Part shown: one piece after another, positions 33,097 through 43,121 of the stretch | Position numbering within the stretch: the first letter of the stretch is position 1 | Layout of the letters: each line of letters begins with the position of its first letter | Assembly: GCA_016934635.1 (NCBI GenBank) | Contig: JAFGSK010000035.1 | Span: 1 to 64,000, forward strand | Source of the DNA: Caldifarciminota bacterium | GTDB lineage: Bacteria; Hydrothermota; Tepidihabitantia; B3-TA06 | DNA length: 64,000 bases | Direction: 5' to 3' | Notes under the pieces: generated by a model | What the model was told of the DNA's origin: nothing | Seen by the model: only the letters and a program-made list of their open reading frames with translations | Databases searched by the model: none | Program-made: the position numbers and the translations under genes

Positions 33097-34560
33097 ATGA
33101 ACCAAAGCGAAGCCTCTCGATGCGTATTGGTCGTAGATGACGATCCCCATCTTCTTAACCTTCTAGATCTACGACTCACACAGGAAGGCTTTAAAGTTAC
33201 CGTGGCTGCCTCAGCCCAAGAAGCGTTGGAAAAAATTTCCGCTGAACCTCCAGAGCTGGTCATCGCTGACATCATGATGCCGGGAATGGATGGATACGAA
33301 CTCTGTGAACGGATACGTGCTACCGAGAACATGCACAGTATACCGTTCGTTTTCCTATCCGCTTTGGCCGAAACGCAAGACAAGGTGAAAGGACTAAGGT
33401 TAGGAGCCGACGATTATCTCACCAAACCTTTCGAGTTTCACGAACTTCTGGCTAGGGTGGAGATACTGCTGGACAGATATAAACGCTATCAGGAAACCTT
33501 TGAGCGGGAGGCAAAGTCTGAAATCGCAACGTCTGGAAACATCGAAGATCTGGGTGTCATCGATCTCCTGCAGATGCTTTCCTTCGGTCAGAAGACGGGT
33601 GAAGTTCACCTGGAATTCAAGGGAGAGGAAGGCTTTCTTTATCTGGCCCAGGGCAAACTGATTGCAGCATCTTATCGAAACAAGCACGGGAGTGCGGCAC
33701 TGCCTGCGCTGCTTTCCTGGTCTGAAGGTAGATTTACGGTAAAACTCCTAAAAAGCCTTTCGGTGCTACCCACCATTCAGCATCAAACCGACGAAGCGAT
33801 ATTTGAGGCTTTGCGGGAACTGGATGAGGCGGAGCGTATCAAACAGGAACTTGATCCAACTACCGTTCCCGTCCTGAAACAGGGCTCTGAACCGGCTGAT
33901 GAAACAGAGGAAGAAATTATCCAACTGGCGGACGGTAAACGTAATATCTCAGAGATACTTGCCGAAACATCTTATTCAGATTTTAAGACCCTCCAGACAA
34001 TGAGGCAGATGATAGCCGCAGGCAAGCTGGTGATCAGCCGATTGGGTGAGGAGGAACCTGCAAAACAAGCGGGTGTTGATCAATTGGCTACTGACGCCGA
34101 ACCTCAGGTATACAATCTCATGATAGTTGGCAGCAACCGTGAGGCTCGTAATGCCTTCATTCGAGCAGCATCAGGTGAAGATGAACCGGAACAAGACGAC
34201 GGACGAATGGTCAGTTTCGGAAGATTCAAAAGCGGTTCATACCAGTTGAATCTCTACGGTCTTCCAGGTGCCAAGCGTTTCGCACCTCTGTGGCAAACCT
34301 TCACCCAGAAAGTGCATGGTATGCTCCTTTTGGTTAACCCCGGGATAGAAGAGGAAATTACCAACGTGAAATTTGCAATTTCCCTCCTGAAACCTCATAT
34401 CTTTGGACCTGCGGTAATCATAAATACCGATCCGACTAAAACAGGTGTTGGGCTTGATGATGAATCCTTGCAAGGAATCAAGATATTCACCTGTTTACCT
34501 ATCGATAAAGCCAAAGCCGAGGCTGTGCTTTCCGAAATTGTAAAAGATCTCGCACGATAA
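33097..34560 (+). CDS. Response regulator fused to DUF4388 and a degenerate small-GTPase domain
   Basis: The 487-residue protein has an intact receiver (D58 in VIADIMMPGMDG; K in YLTKPFE). A DUF4388 domain follows at about 145-245 (SGNIEDLGVIDLLQMLSFGQKTGEVHL; then GFLYLAQGKLIAA), then a small winged-helix-like part (about 270-325, IIQLADGKRNISEILAET). The C-terminal domain (about 338-487) follows the ARF/MglA-like plan: YNLMIVGSNREARNAFI, LYGLPGAKRF, GMLLLVNPG, VIINTDPTK. The P-loop lacks the GK(S/T) residues, the DxxG Asp is Gly, and NKxD is NTDP, so nucleotide binding is doubtful. It probably acts as a phosphorylation-controlled effector. Six nt before the EF-G gene. Confidence 0.75.
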   Translation: MNQSEASRCVLVVDDDPHLLNLLDLRLTQEGFKVTVAASAQEALEKISAEPPELVIADIMMPGMDGYELCERIRATENMHSIPFVFLSALAETQDKVKGLRLGADDYLTKPFEFHELLARVEILLDRYKRYQETFEREAKSEIATSGNIEDLGVIDLLQMLSFGQKTGEVHLEFKGEEGFLYLAQGKLIAASYRNKHGSAALPALLSWSEGRFTVKLLKSLSVLPTIQHQTDEAIFEALRELDEAERIKQELDPTTVPVLKQGSEPADETEEEIIQLADGKRNISEILAETSYSDFKTLQTMRQMIAAGKLVISRLGEEEPAKQAGVDQLATDAEPQVYNLMIVGSNREARNAFIRAASGEDEPEQDDGRMVSFGRFKSGSYQLNLYGLPGAKRFAPLWQTFTQKVHGMLLLVNPGIEEEITNVKFAISLLKPHIFGPAVIINTDPTKTGVGLDDESLQGIKIFTCLPIDKAKAEAVLSEIVKDLAR

Positions 34561-34566
34561 TCAACG

Positions 34567-36624
34567 ATGGACCTTAACAAGCTTCGCAATATAGGCATAG
34601 CTGCACATATTGATGCAGGTAAAACTACCTCGACAGAAAGAATACTATACTACGCCAAGAAGATCCACAAGATGGGAGAAGTAGACGACGGTTCGGCGAC
34701 CATGGACTGGATGCAACAGGAACGTGAAAGGGGTATAACAATAACCTCTGCTGCCACAACCGTAGGTTGGAAGGATTACCAGATTAACATCATCGACACA
34801 CCCGGGCACGTAGATTTCACCATCGAAGTGGAACGGGCGCTCAAGGTTCTGGACGGAGCTGTTGTGGTATTCTGTGCGGTTGGAGGTGTTGAGCCTCAAT
34901 CGGAGACAGTCTGGCATCAAGCCGACCGCTATAAGATACCTCGAATAGCCTTCGTAAACAAGATGGACAGGGTGGGTGCCGATTTCGAAAGGGTAATCGA
35001 CATGATGGAGGTTCGATTCAACCAGATGCCTGTTCCTGTCCAGATTCCGTGGGGATCGGAGCAGACCTATAAAGGGATTATCGATTTGGTTGAATGGAAG
35101 GCCATACAGTGGAAAGACGAAAGTCTGGGTGCAGAGTATGTTATTGTAAACATCCCAAAAGAAATGATGGAAGAGGCAAAGCGCTGGCGAGAAAGGCTTG
35201 TAAATAAGGTGTGTGAAACCGACGACACCATTGTGGCCGATTACATGGCCGAACGCCAAACCGATGCCAAGATATTAACAAAAGCCCTAAGGGAATTTAC
35301 TGTTAATAACAAGATAGTACCCGTACTCTGCGGTTCGGCATTAAAGAATAAAGGGATTCAGCCGTTATTGGATGCAGTCATTAGCTATCTCCCCTCACCT
35401 CTTGATGTACCACCAATAGAAGGACATGACCCCGAAGATGAAAATAGAATATTAAAACTCCTCCCATCAACCGATGAACCCTTTTCAGCCCTGGTTTTTA
35501 AGCTAGCGCATTCCCAACACATGGGACCACTGGCCTTTACCAGAGTCTATTCCGGAAGACTGGAGCACGGTAAGACCATCATGAGTTTCCCTGGGGCTAA
35601 GCGTTCTCGAGCCACCAAACTCTTCATTGCTCACTCCAATCACTTCCAGGAAGTCCCTAAGCTGGAGGCCGGAGAAATCGGACTTGTGGCAGGTCTGAGG
35701 CATGTAACGACAGGCTCTACCCTAGCCGATCAAAAACACCCCATTATATATGAAACAATGCATTTCCCTGACCCTGTGATTCATCAATCCATAGAACCCC
35801 AGACCAAGGCTGACGAGACAAGGCTTGCAAAAAGTCTTACTATTCTGGAACTCGAGGATCCTACATTCAAGGTTCGTACTGACCCTGAGACAGGACAGCT
35901 TCTTGTATCCGGGATGGGAGAGCTTCACCTTGAGATAATTGTAGACAGGCTGAAGAGGGAATTCAGAGTTCCTGTAAGAACGGGAAAACCTCAGGTTTCT
36001 TATAGGGAAACTGTAACCCAGAAGGTCGAGCACTCCTCGGTTTTTTCCAAAATCATTGGAACTACAACCCACTACGCAGGTGTATCCTTGAAGCTTGAAC
36101 CTCGAGAGCAGGGAATCGAGGTTAAAATACACATGCCCCAGGAATTACCCAGAGAGTTTCTCGACGCGATAAGAAAGAGCCTGGAAGACGGAATGATTGC
36201 AGGTCCAATGCTCGGGTATTCGATAACAAACCTCAAGGTTACGGTCGTTGGTGCCCAGTTCAGGGAAGAGGAGGCGTCGGAAGTAGCATTCAAGGCGGTC
36301 GCGGCTCAGGCCTTCAGGGAGGCTTACGAGAAGGCAGGACCCGCACTCCTGGAACCTATCATGGACGTTGAGGTTATCTCTCCCGAGGAATACATGGGCG
36401 ACATTATCTGCGATTTGAATTCACGCAGAGGAAGGATAGAGGTAGTGGAGAACATCAAGGAACACAAACTCATCAAGGCCTTTGTTCCGCTTGCTGCAAG
36501 CTTCGGATACGCGACAACCTTACGTTCACTGAGTCAGGGACGCGCATCATTCGCCATGCACTTCTCGCACTACGCATTGCTGCCCGAGGAGGAACGCCGC
36601 AAGCTGTTCGACTATCTGGCATAA
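34567..36624 (+). CDS. Elongation factor G paralogue
   Basis: The 685-residue GTPase has all G motifs (AHIDAGKTT at 13-21, [21 protein letters not shown]) and EF-G domains II to V through [18 protein letters not shown]. In domain IV, where standard EF-G has a GGRGQYG-type loop, this protein reads [10 protein letters not shown], so it differs from ordinary translocase at the region that reaches the decoding site. It may be a second EF-G (as in EF-G2 or recycling-type factors) and not the main fusA. There is no visible Shine-Dalgarno. It ends a four-gene signalling operon, an unusual place for a translation factor. Confidence 0.85.
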   Translation: MDLNKLRNIGIAAHIDAGKTTSTERILYYAKKIHKMGEVDDGSATMDWMQQERERGITITSAATTVGWKDYQINIIDTPGHVDFTIEVERALKVLDGAVVVFCAVGGVEPQSETVWHQADRYKIPRIAFVNKMDRVGADFERVIDMMEVRFNQMPVPVQIPWGSEQTYKGIIDLVEWKAIQWKDESLGAEYVIVNIPKEMMEEAKRWRERLVNKVCETDDTIVADYMAERQTDAKILTKALREFTVNNKIVPVLCGSALKNKGIQPLLDAVISYLPSPLDVPPIEGHDPEDENRILKLLPSTDEPFSALVFKLAHSQHMGPLAFTRVYSGRLEHGKTIMSFPGAKRSRATKLFIAHSNHFQEVPKLEAGEIGLVAGLRHVTTGSTLADQKHPIIYETMHFPDPVIHQSIEPQTKADETRLAKSLTILELEDPTFKVRTDPETGQLLVSGMGELHLEIIVDRLKREFRVPVRTGKPQVSYRETVTQKVEHSSVFSKIIGTTTHYAGVSLKLEPREQGIEVKIHMPQELPREFLDAIRKSLEDGMIAGPMLGYSITNLKVTVVGAQFREEEASEVAFKAVAAQAFREAYEKAGPALLEPIMDVEVISPEEYMGDIICDLNSRRGRIEVVENIKEHKLIKAFVPLAASFGYATTLRSLSQGRASFAMHFSHYALLPEEERRKLFDYLA

Positions 36625-36980
36625 TTTAACCCCACGCCCGCAACACAACCAGGAAGTAACACTTCCAGGAAAGTTAAATACTCAACCGAAAGTGTCACCT
36701 GTCAATCGAGCTGTTAGTATGTTACATCAGTCTTTGATAATCTCTGTGAATACGTCGCCGGATAACTCAGGCTTCCGTCCTTAGATGAAAAAGGGACAGT
36801 TAAAGTTGGGTCAAAAGGATAATTATACATTTCCACAACATCAACCACCCTGCTCTATAAGGTGGTATCAATTGGCGCGTTGACAATCCCGTTAATACAC
36901 ATAGACTGGTTTCTGACCTTAGAACGTAACATCTTGAATCCGGGGGAGCCGGCATACAGGCATAGAAAGGAAAAAAGCTC
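36625..36980. other. Intergenic region before the MFS gene
   Basis: No gene seen. A hairpin ACCACC/GGTGGT with an 11-nt loop lies at 36844-36866, just ahead of the promoter. The rest has no clear repeat or terminator. Confidence 0.5.
36880..36907 (+). promoter_or_regulatory. Promoter of the MFS transporter gene
   Basis: TTGACA at 36880-36885, 16-nt spacer, TAGACT at 36902-36907. The leader is about 70 nt. Confidence 0.7.
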
Positions 36981-38330
36981 TTGGTAAAAAGGATTCTCAA
37001 GAAGGGTATATACAACCTCAAGACGCTGGGAAGAGCATTTAAGTACCGCAACTACAGGCTCTACTTCGCCGGTGATTTCACCTCTCAAATAGGATACTGG
37101 ATGCAGCGGGTTGCTTTCGAGTATCTGATATACAAGGTTACGCGCTCCGAACTCTACATAGGAATCGTTGGATTCACGATGCTCGTTCCCGTATTCTTCA
37201 TCTCACCTTTTGCAGGCTTTGCGGCAGACCGGATCAACCGTCACCGGATGATTATTATTACCCAAATCATGGCTACTCTTCAGGCTTCCGTACTTGCGGT
37301 TCTAGCCCTCACGGGGACCATCAGCATCTGGCAGATAATCGTCCTGAGTATCTTCTACGGGCTCGTACGTGCATTCGACACACCGACCCGTCAGGCATTC
37401 GTCGTTCACATGGTAGAACATAAGGAAAATCTGGGTTCGGCAATAGCCCTCAACTCGGCAATGTTCAACCTCGCGCGTCTTGTTGGTCCTGCCCTGGCAG
37501 GAGTGGTTCTCGGTTTTGCCTCAGACTGGGTGCGGCCCTTCGTTGCCCCTGGTTCGCCTTTACTCGAGTTTTCAGGCGAAGGCATTTGTTTTATCATTAA
37601 TGCCGTAACCTACCTCGCCATAATCTTCTGTCTTCTTGCAATGCGTCTTCCCCCGCATAGTCCGCATACACACAAATCCCATCCACTGCAGGATCTTAAC
37701 CAAGGGTTCAAGTACGCTTTCTCGTCTCCGCCTATACGATCAATTCTCCTGCTTCTGGCGGCACTCGCCTTTTTCGGCCTGTTCTACCTCGCGTTACTTC
37801 CGGTGGTTGCTTCCGAGGAACTCGGGACTGTGGAGAAACTCGTGCAACAAACTTCTGGGCTGGTCAAATCCTTTGAACAGGCGTTCGGATGGCTTCTCTC
37901 AGGTGTCGGAATAGGTGCAATAATGGGTGCGTTGTTCATCGGCACACGCAAGAATGTCCACAATCTGTGGAAGATTATCCCTTTCGCCTCCATCATATTC
38001 GGCGCTTCGATAGTAGGATTATCATTCTCTACCAGTTTCTGGATAACCCTCCTACTGGTTTCACTTACCGGTTTCGGTCAGATGATTCAGTTTGCTTCAT
38101 CTAATACACTACTTCAAAATATCATACCCGACGAGAAACGCGGCAGAGTGATGAGTCTTTATACTATAGCAACTATTGGAATAGTACCTTTCGGAAGGCT
38201 GGTTATGGGCATGGTTGCCGAGTATATAGGTACCCCTCTGACCTTGAGGTTGGGTGGCGGGATTGCGGTCATTGCCGCCCTCGTGTTTGCGAGAGGAATG
38301 GATCGATTCGTATCCAGAACATCCGGTTGA
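36981..38330 (+). CDS. MFS transporter (EntS-like)
   Basis: The 449-residue protein has 12 predicted transmembrane helices after a basic N-terminus (VKRILKKGIYNLKTLGRAFKYRNYRLYF). The motif after helix 2 (GFAADRINRHRMIII) is the MFS signature region, and LLLVSLTGFGQMIQFASSNTLLQ near helix 10-11 matches the EntS group. It probably exports a small hydrophobic molecule. The start codon is TTG at 36981 with AAAGGAAA ahead. It is a different subgroup from the MFS protein at 15.5 kb. Monocistronic. Confidence 0.82.
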   Translation: MVKRILKKGIYNLKTLGRAFKYRNYRLYFAGDFTSQIGYWMQRVAFEYLIYKVTRSELYIGIVGFTMLVPVFFISPFAGFAADRINRHRMIIITQIMATLQASVLAVLALTGTISIWQIIVLSIFYGLVRAFDTPTRQAFVVHMVEHKENLGSAIALNSAMFNLARLVGPALAGVVLGFASDWVRPFVAPGSPLLEFSGEGICFIINAVTYLAIIFCLLAMRLPPHSPHTHKSHPLQDLNQGFKYAFSSPPIRSILLLLAALAFFGLFYLALLPVVASEELGTVEKLVQQTSGLVKSFEQAFGWLLSGVGIGAIMGALFIGTRKNVHNLWKIIPFASIIFGASIVGLSFSTSFWITLLLVSLTGFGQMIQFASSNTLLQNIIPDEKRGRVMSLYTIATIGIVPFGRLVMGMVAEYIGTPLTLRLGGGIAVIAALVFARGMDRFVSRTSG

Positions 38331-38376
38331 AAAAAGGCCTGACGAAATAGGCAATAAAAAACAACCCCAGCATGTA

Positions 38377-38404
38377 TTGACAACCCCCGTGCAACATGTA
38401 AGAT
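38377..38404 (+). promoter_or_regulatory. Promoter of the DNRLRE lipoprotein gene
   Basis: TTGACA at 38377-38382, 16-nt spacer, TAAGAT at 38399-38404; GGAGG precedes ATG 38431. Confidence 0.7.
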
Positions 38405-38430
38405 AAACAAAATCTCAACACGGAGGGATA

Positions 38431-39054
38431 ATGAATAACGAAACGCTAAAAATCATAGCAAGCATATCCCTGATCTGCGTTATCATCCTGCTTGGTGGGT
38501 GCACAAAGGCTAAGACGATTACCCTGCAGCCTGATCCAGACGAAGGCAAGGATGCTTATATATGGAGCGCAGAACCAGACCTCGACTATGCTGACTCCGA
38601 TTCCTTACTGGTCGGCGAATACGAAGCCGGAACAAATTTCGAACTCTACTCCCTGATAGAGTTTACCGGACTTTCCGAGTACGAAGGAGTAGAATTAGAA
38701 AATGCCACGCTTGAACTCTACTGCAACAATACCAACTTGAGCACCGTTTCCATCAGTATCTGCAGGCTAAACGAGGCTTGGAACGAACAGACCCTGCGTT
38801 GGAAATCCTATCCTGATCTTAACAAGGAAATTGTGATTACCGAATCCTGGCCCACACCTGACTCGTGGTGGTCAGTGGATGTAACCCGAATAGTGAGAAC
38901 CTGGCTTGACGGCTCGGCTACCAACTACGGCTTCTGCCTATACTGCGACACTACTAAAACCGAAGCAGAAGAAGACTGGACAAGTTTTTACTCAAGCGAC
39001 TACGAGATCGACAAAGCCCTGCACCCAAAACTTACATTAGAGTATGAGAAGTAA
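38431..39054 (+). CDS. DNRLRE-domain lipoprotein
   Basis: The 207-residue protein has a lipoprotein signal ending in the lipobox LLGGC (C24). The remaining part matches the DNRLRE pattern: DAYIWSAEPDLDYADSDSLLVG, LIEFTGLSEYEGVELENATLELY and WSVDVTRIVRTWLDG. This beta-sandwich is found on secreted cell-surface and glycan-associated proteins. It is predicted to sit at the outer membrane. The lipoprotein at 62633-63793 has similar beta-sandwich features. Monocistronic. Confidence 0.8.
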   Translation: MNNETLKIIASISLICVIILLGGCTKAKTITLQPDPDEGKDAYIWSAEPDLDYADSDSLLVGEYEAGTNFELYSLIEFTGLSEYEGVELENATLELYCNNTNLSTVSISICRLNEAWNEQTLRWKSYPDLNKEIVITESWPTPDSWWSVDVTRIVRTWLDGSATNYGFCLYCDTTKTEAEEDWTSFYSSDYEIDKALHPKLTLEYEK

Positions 39055-39391
39055 CGATACCCCATTTGAATCCTACGGTTACATCTGCGGTTAGTTTAAA
39101 TAACGCATCCGGTCCTCGAGTCATGTGGTTTAACAGAAGGATCGTGAAATTGGTCACACGATTACGCTTTGGTCTCGGACGAAAACGAATGTAAACAGAT
39201 AGTTGTACGTGCGGAATAAGGATGTGCAAACAGCCTGAGGGCCAACTTTCACAAGGTTCTTTCTATCTCGATCTATACCTTCGAGAAAAGGAATTCTCAT
39301 CAAACGAACCAGGGTTAAAATTATCGAATCATTTCGTAGGATGTAGAACCAGGCAGACACCTCGATACGCGAAATCGTGGATTATCAGCGG
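39055..39391. other. Intergenic region, no gene seen
   Basis: A small ATCGTG/CACGAT hairpin lies at 39141-39162. Nothing else stands out before the promoter at 39392. Confidence 0.5.
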
Positions 39392-39419
39392 TTGACATCC
39401 TTCACATGCTGGATACACT
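39392..39419 (+). promoter_or_regulatory. Leaderless promoter of the TPR-pepP-accB-accC operon
   Basis: TTGACA at 39392-39397, 16-nt spacer, TACACT at 39414-39419, then 6 nt to ATG 39426. No Shine-Dalgarno. Confidence 0.7.
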
Positions 39420-39425
39420 CCCGCT

Positions 39426-39986
39426 ATGATCCATACCGAAAGAATCAAACGGTTTAAGGATTATTTGGCTTTACATCAATCTTCCACCGCTTTCGCTCGA
39501 CTAGCAGAGGCTCACGCGGACGCAGGAGAACTGGAGAAGGCCATAGGCCTTCTCGAAACCGGAATACGTCAACATCCCAATTATCTGCCTGCACATATCC
39601 TGAAGGCTCGTTACCTTTTAAGGCTCGAACATCCTTTCAAGGCTGAGGAGGTACTGCGTGAAGCACTCACCGTTGATCCGGCAAATTCGATTGCATTACG
39701 TATGTTACTGGAGTTGGAGATAAAACGAGAGGCTGCAGGTCGGGGAATGACTGCAAAAAAACTAGCAGCGCTCGATTTTCACGATCCTCTTGCCAGAAAG
39801 ATACTTTCGGAAGAAACAAAAGCGGCTTCCCCTTTCACTACACGCAGCGTCGCTGAACTGTACGAAAGCCAGGGGTATCTCACAGAAGCCTTGCGTATAT
39901 ATAAAGAGGTTGCCCGGCAGCGACCCGATGATGAAGGAATTCAAACAAAGATTAGGGAATTAGAAGGACGAATTCATGGAACATAG
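39426..39986 (+). CDS. TPR protein heading the acc operon
   Basis: A 186-residue soluble protein of tetratricopeptide repeats (AFARLAEAHADAGELEKAIGLLETGIRQHPN, then AHILKARYLLRLEHPFKAEEVLREALTVDP, and later SVAELYESQGYLTEALRIYKEVARQRPDD). There is no signal peptide, so it is a cytoplasmic adaptor; partners unknown. The start is set by the promoter 6 nt upstream. It overlaps the peptidase gene by 11 nt. Confidence 0.78.
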   Translation: MIHTERIKRFKDYLALHQSSTAFARLAEAHADAGELEKAIGLLETGIRQHPNYLPAHILKARYLLRLEHPFKAEEVLREALTVDPANSIALRMLLELEIKREAAGRGMTAKKLAALDFHDPLARKILSEETKAASPFTTRSVAELYESQGYLTEALRIYKEVARQRPDDEGIQTKIRELEGRIHGT

Positions 39987-41055
39987 AATACGTAGATTGA
40001 AGAATATAATTAAGAAAGAAGGGTTGGACGGGTTTTTGATCACAAATCTCTTGAATGTCCGATACTTTACCGGATTCACAGGCTCCAGTGCAATCTGCCT
40101 GGTAGGAAAACGTACTCACTTTCTTACCGACTTCCGCTATAAGGAACAGTCCAAGAAAGAGGTTTTTCCCCAGGCAGTAATCCATATAGCTACTGAAGGT
40201 TTTATTGAAGAGCTGGCAGCTATTGAAGAACTGCCTTCCCTCACTAGTTTGGGCTTCGAGGCTCATCACATTACGGTTTCGTCCCTTGATGCGATAAAGA
40301 AGAAGCTACGCAAGGTTGGCAACTTCAAATGGATTCCGACCAAGGGAATCGTGGAAGAGATGCGTACGATAAAAGATGAGCAAGAGATAGAACTCATTTC
40401 CAATGCGGCGCGGATCACGGATAAAACCTTTGCTGAAATCAAACCTCTAATCAAACCAGGTGTTTCGGAACGCGATCTGGCAGCAGAGATCGCTTACCGT
40501 TTCCTTAAGTATACAGGCTTACCTCCAGCATTTTCAACAATAGTGGCCTCCGGTCCCAATAGCGCCATGCCCCATGCCAAACCCACTACCCGTAAGCTGA
40601 AGATAGGCGATTTTGTAACATTTGATATGGGCTCCATGTGGAAGGGATATGCTTCTGATTTCACCCGTACCATCGTTATTGGTAAGGCTACCCCTAAGCA
40701 TAATGAGATTTACTCAATAGTAGAAAAAGCCCAAAGTTTAGCCCTTGTCGGTATCCGTGCTGGAATAACAAGCAAGGCAGCCGATGCACTTGCCCGTGAT
40801 CACATAACCCGGATGGGCTACGGTGAATTCTTCGGGCACAGCCTTGGTCACGGCGTAGGTCTGAACGTACACGAAGAGCCTCGTCTAGCTGCTTTAGGAA
40901 ATAATAAACTCAAACCAGGCGCGGTTGTTACCGTGGAACCCGGCATCTACTTGCCCAATTGGGGTGGAGTAAGGATAGAAGATTTAGTCGTAGTCACAAA
41001 GGACGGCGTCAGGATCCTATCCAGGACGCCCCGTGATAAGTTGCTGGAATTCTAG
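39976..41055 (+). CDS. M24 Xaa-Pro aminopeptidase
   Basis: The 359-residue enzyme has the N-terminal creatinase-like domain and a C-terminal pita-bread metallopeptidase domain. The ligands are in order: FDMGSMWKGYASDFTRT (Asp pair), SLGHGVGLNVHE (His), VTVEPGIYL (Glu) and GGVRIEDLVVV (Glu). It removes N-terminal residues before proline in the cytoplasm. Its location ahead of accBC matches a frequent bacterial order (pepP, efp, accB, accC), although efp is missing here. AAGGA lies before the ATG. Confidence 0.92.
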   Translation: MEHRIRRLKNIIKKEGLDGFLITNLLNVRYFTGFTGSSAICLVGKRTHFLTDFRYKEQSKKEVFPQAVIHIATEGFIEELAAIEELPSLTSLGFEAHHITVSSLDAIKKKLRKVGNFKWIPTKGIVEEMRTIKDEQEIELISNAARITDKTFAEIKPLIKPGVSERDLAAEIAYRFLKYTGLPPAFSTIVASGPNSAMPHAKPTTRKLKIGDFVTFDMGSMWKGYASDFTRTIVIGKATPKHNEIYSIVEKAQSLALVGIRAGITSKAADALARDHITRMGYGEFFGHSLGHGVGLNVHEEPRLAALGNNKLKPGAVVTVEPGIYLPNWGGVRIEDLVVVTKDGVRILSRTPRDKLLEF

Positions 41056-41067
41056 TTAGGAGAAGGC

Positions 41068-41577
41068 ATGAACATCTCTGACGTTGAAAAGCTCATAAAA
41101 CTTGTAGCGGAGTCGAATGTTGCCGAGGTTGAAGTTCACTTCTCGGGCAAGCAGAAGGTACGAGTAAGCAAGGCGGCCGGACAGGTACATGCAATACCCT
41201 CAGTTGCACAATTCCAACATGTACCGGTAACGTCATCGGCTGAACCTACTGTATTTGCATCATCACCGGTATCTCACCCCGAGACTCCCCCAACAGATAC
41301 AAAGGCAGCTGAAGCGAAGCCCAAGCGACCTTCCAACCTCATCGCGATCAAGTCTCCCATGATCGGAACATTCTACCGGGCGCCTGCGCCCGATGCCCCT
41401 CCTTACGTTGAGGTCGGGGATGCGGTCAAACCGGGTACGGTGGTCTGCATCGTGGAAGCAATGAAACTTATGAACGAAATCGAATCGGATATCTCAGGTA
41501 AGGTGGTCGAGATACTGGTTCAAAACGAGACACCGGTCGAGTTCGACCAGGAACTCTTTCTTATTGAACCGACCTAG
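41068..41577 (+). CDS. accB: Biotin carboxyl carrier protein of acetyl-CoA carboxylase
   Basis: The 169-residue protein has an N-terminal helical domain ([20 protein letters not shown]), a Pro/Ala-rich linker, and the biotinyl domain with the biotin-accepting lysine K133 in [10 protein letters not shown]. It carries CO2 between biotin carboxylase and the carboxyltransferase during malonyl-CoA synthesis. AGGAGA precedes the ATG. accC follows 5 nt later. Confidence 0.95.
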   Translation: MNISDVEKLIKLVAESNVAEVEVHFSGKQKVRVSKAAGQVHAIPSVAQFQHVPVTSSAEPTVFASSPVSHPETPPTDTKAAEAKPKRPSNLIAIKSPMIGTFYRAPAPDAPPYVEVGDAVKPGTVVCIVEAMKLMNEIESDISGKVVEILVQNETPVEFDQELFLIEPT

Positions 41578-41582
41578 GCTTC

Positions 41583-42938
41583 ATGTTCTCTAAAGTACTC
41601 GTTGCCAACCGGGGGGAAATTGCTGTACGTATAATTAGGGCATGTCGGGAGCTAGGGATCGAAACGGTTGCCGTTTATTCAAAAGCCGACGCGGAAGCCC
41701 TGCACCCCAGACTGGCTGATGAGTCGGTCTGCATAGGCCCGCCTCAATCGGCAGAAAGTTATCTCAAGGTTACCCATCTCATAAGCGCGGCAGAGGTCTC
41801 AGGCTGTGATGCAATCCACCCAGGCTACGGCTTCCTTGCCGAGAATGCTGCGTTTGCAGAGCAGATAGCCGAGGCTGGTCTGACCTTCATCGGACCTACC
41901 CCGGACAACATCGCCAAGATGGGAAACAAAAGCCTGGCTAAAGAAACAATGCGTGCGGCAAAAGTGCCTGTAATACCAGGATCAAAAAAAGACCTGACAG
42001 GCGTTGATGAAGCACGAAAGCTCGCTGAAGAATACGGTTATCCGGTACTCATCAAGGCCGCGGCAGGTGGAGGTGGAAAAGGGATGAGGCTAGCACGAAA
42101 CCGTAAGGAGTTGGACGCAGGTTACAAGATGGCCAAGGCCGAGGCAAAGGCCGCATTCGGCGACGACAGGCTCTATCTCGAGAAGTATCTGGAGAAGCCG
42201 AGGCACATCGAAATCCAGATCATCGGCGACAAGCACGGCAAGGTCGTACACCTGGGAGAGCGTGAATGCTCTATCCAGCGTCGTCACCAGAAGCTTATCG
42301 AAGAATCTCCTTCGCCTGCCGTAACCCTAGAACTTCGCAAAAAGATGGGTACAGCGGCAGTTGCAGCGGCTAAGGCAATCGGATATCAGAGTGCAGGTAC
42401 GGTGGAGTTCCTTCTGAACCAGAAAGGCGATTTCTACTTCATGGAGATGAATACCCGCATCCAGGTAGAGCATCCTGTGACCGAGTTGATTTCCGGGCAT
42501 GATCTCTTGAAAGAACAAATCAGGGTTGCGGCAGGAGAAAAGCTCTCCATCCGACGCGACCTCCTGAAGCCTTCGGGCCATTCAATCGAGTGCCGTATCA
42601 ACGCCGAAGACCCGGATCGTGACTTCATGCCCACCCCGGGCAAGATCGCGTTCCTGCACCTGCCCGGCGGCCCTGGTGTACGGGTCGATTCCCACATCTT
42701 CGCAGGTTACGCGATTCCACCACACTATGATTCCCTTATAGCCAAGGTGATCTCCTGGGGACAGGATCGAACCGAGGCCATCGTGCGAATGAAACGCGCG
42801 CTCGAGGAGTTCTACACCGAAGGGATTAAAACGACAGTACCGTTCCACCTCAGGGTTCTGGAGGATCCGGAGTTCATTAAAGGAAACCTGCATACCGGTT
42901 TCATACCCGAGATGGCGGAGAGGGAAAAAGCAAAGTAG
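41583..42938 (+). CDS. accC: Biotin carboxylase subunit of acetyl-CoA carboxylase
   Basis: The 451-residue ATP-grasp enzyme has the ATP loop [28 protein letters not shown], and the active-site block [16 protein letters not shown]. It carboxylates biotin on AccB with ATP and bicarbonate. It is last in the operon; a palindromic terminator follows 21 nt after its stop. The carboxyltransferase genes accAD are not in this window. Confidence 0.95.
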   Translation: MFSKVLVANRGEIAVRIIRACRELGIETVAVYSKADAEALHPRLADESVCIGPPQSAESYLKVTHLISAAEVSGCDAIHPGYGFLAENAAFAEQIAEAGLTFIGPTPDNIAKMGNKSLAKETMRAAKVPVIPGSKKDLTGVDEARKLAEEYGYPVLIKAAAGGGGKGMRLARNRKELDAGYKMAKAEAKAAFGDDRLYLEKYLEKPRHIEIQIIGDKHGKVVHLGERECSIQRRHQKLIEESPSPAVTLELRKKMGTAAVAAAKAIGYQSAGTVEFLLNQKGDFYFMEMNTRIQVEHPVTELISGHDLLKEQIRVAAGEKLSIRRDLLKPSGHSIECRINAEDPDRDFMPTPGKIAFLHLPGGPGVRVDSHIFAGYAIPPHYDSLIAKVISWGQDRTEAIVRMKRALEEFYTEGIKTTVPFHLRVLEDPEFIKGNLHTGFIPEMAEREKAK

Positions 42939-42959
42939 AATTTAGTTGAATTTTTTAGC

Positions 42960-42995
42960 GTAGGGGCCGGTCTTCAGACCGGCCCGTTTTCTTTT
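42960..42995 (+). terminator. GTAGGGG palindrome acting as terminator of the acc operon
   Basis: The arms GGGGCCGGTCT and AGACCGGCCC form a near-perfect 10-bp GC-rich stem with a tiny loop (42963-42985), followed by GTTTTCTTTT. This is the same repeat family seen at 3208, 5086, 25914 and 49770, here placed exactly as a rho-independent terminator. Confidence 0.7.
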
Positions 42996-43072
42996 AGGAC
43001 TCCTTACGAGAAAATCTCTCGCCCAGCTGGTATAGAACGGTCAAAGTCCGCCCATATGATCACCCGACAGGC

Positions 43073-43100
43073 TTGACACCCCATCTTCCGAACTTAGAAT
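43073..43100 (+). promoter_or_regulatory. Promoter of the 43122 gene
   Basis: TTGACA at 43073-43078, 16-nt spacer, TAGAAT at 43095-43100; AAGGAGGAAG before ATG 43122. Confidence 0.72.
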
Positions 43101-43121
43101 AATACATAAGGAGGAAGTGCA

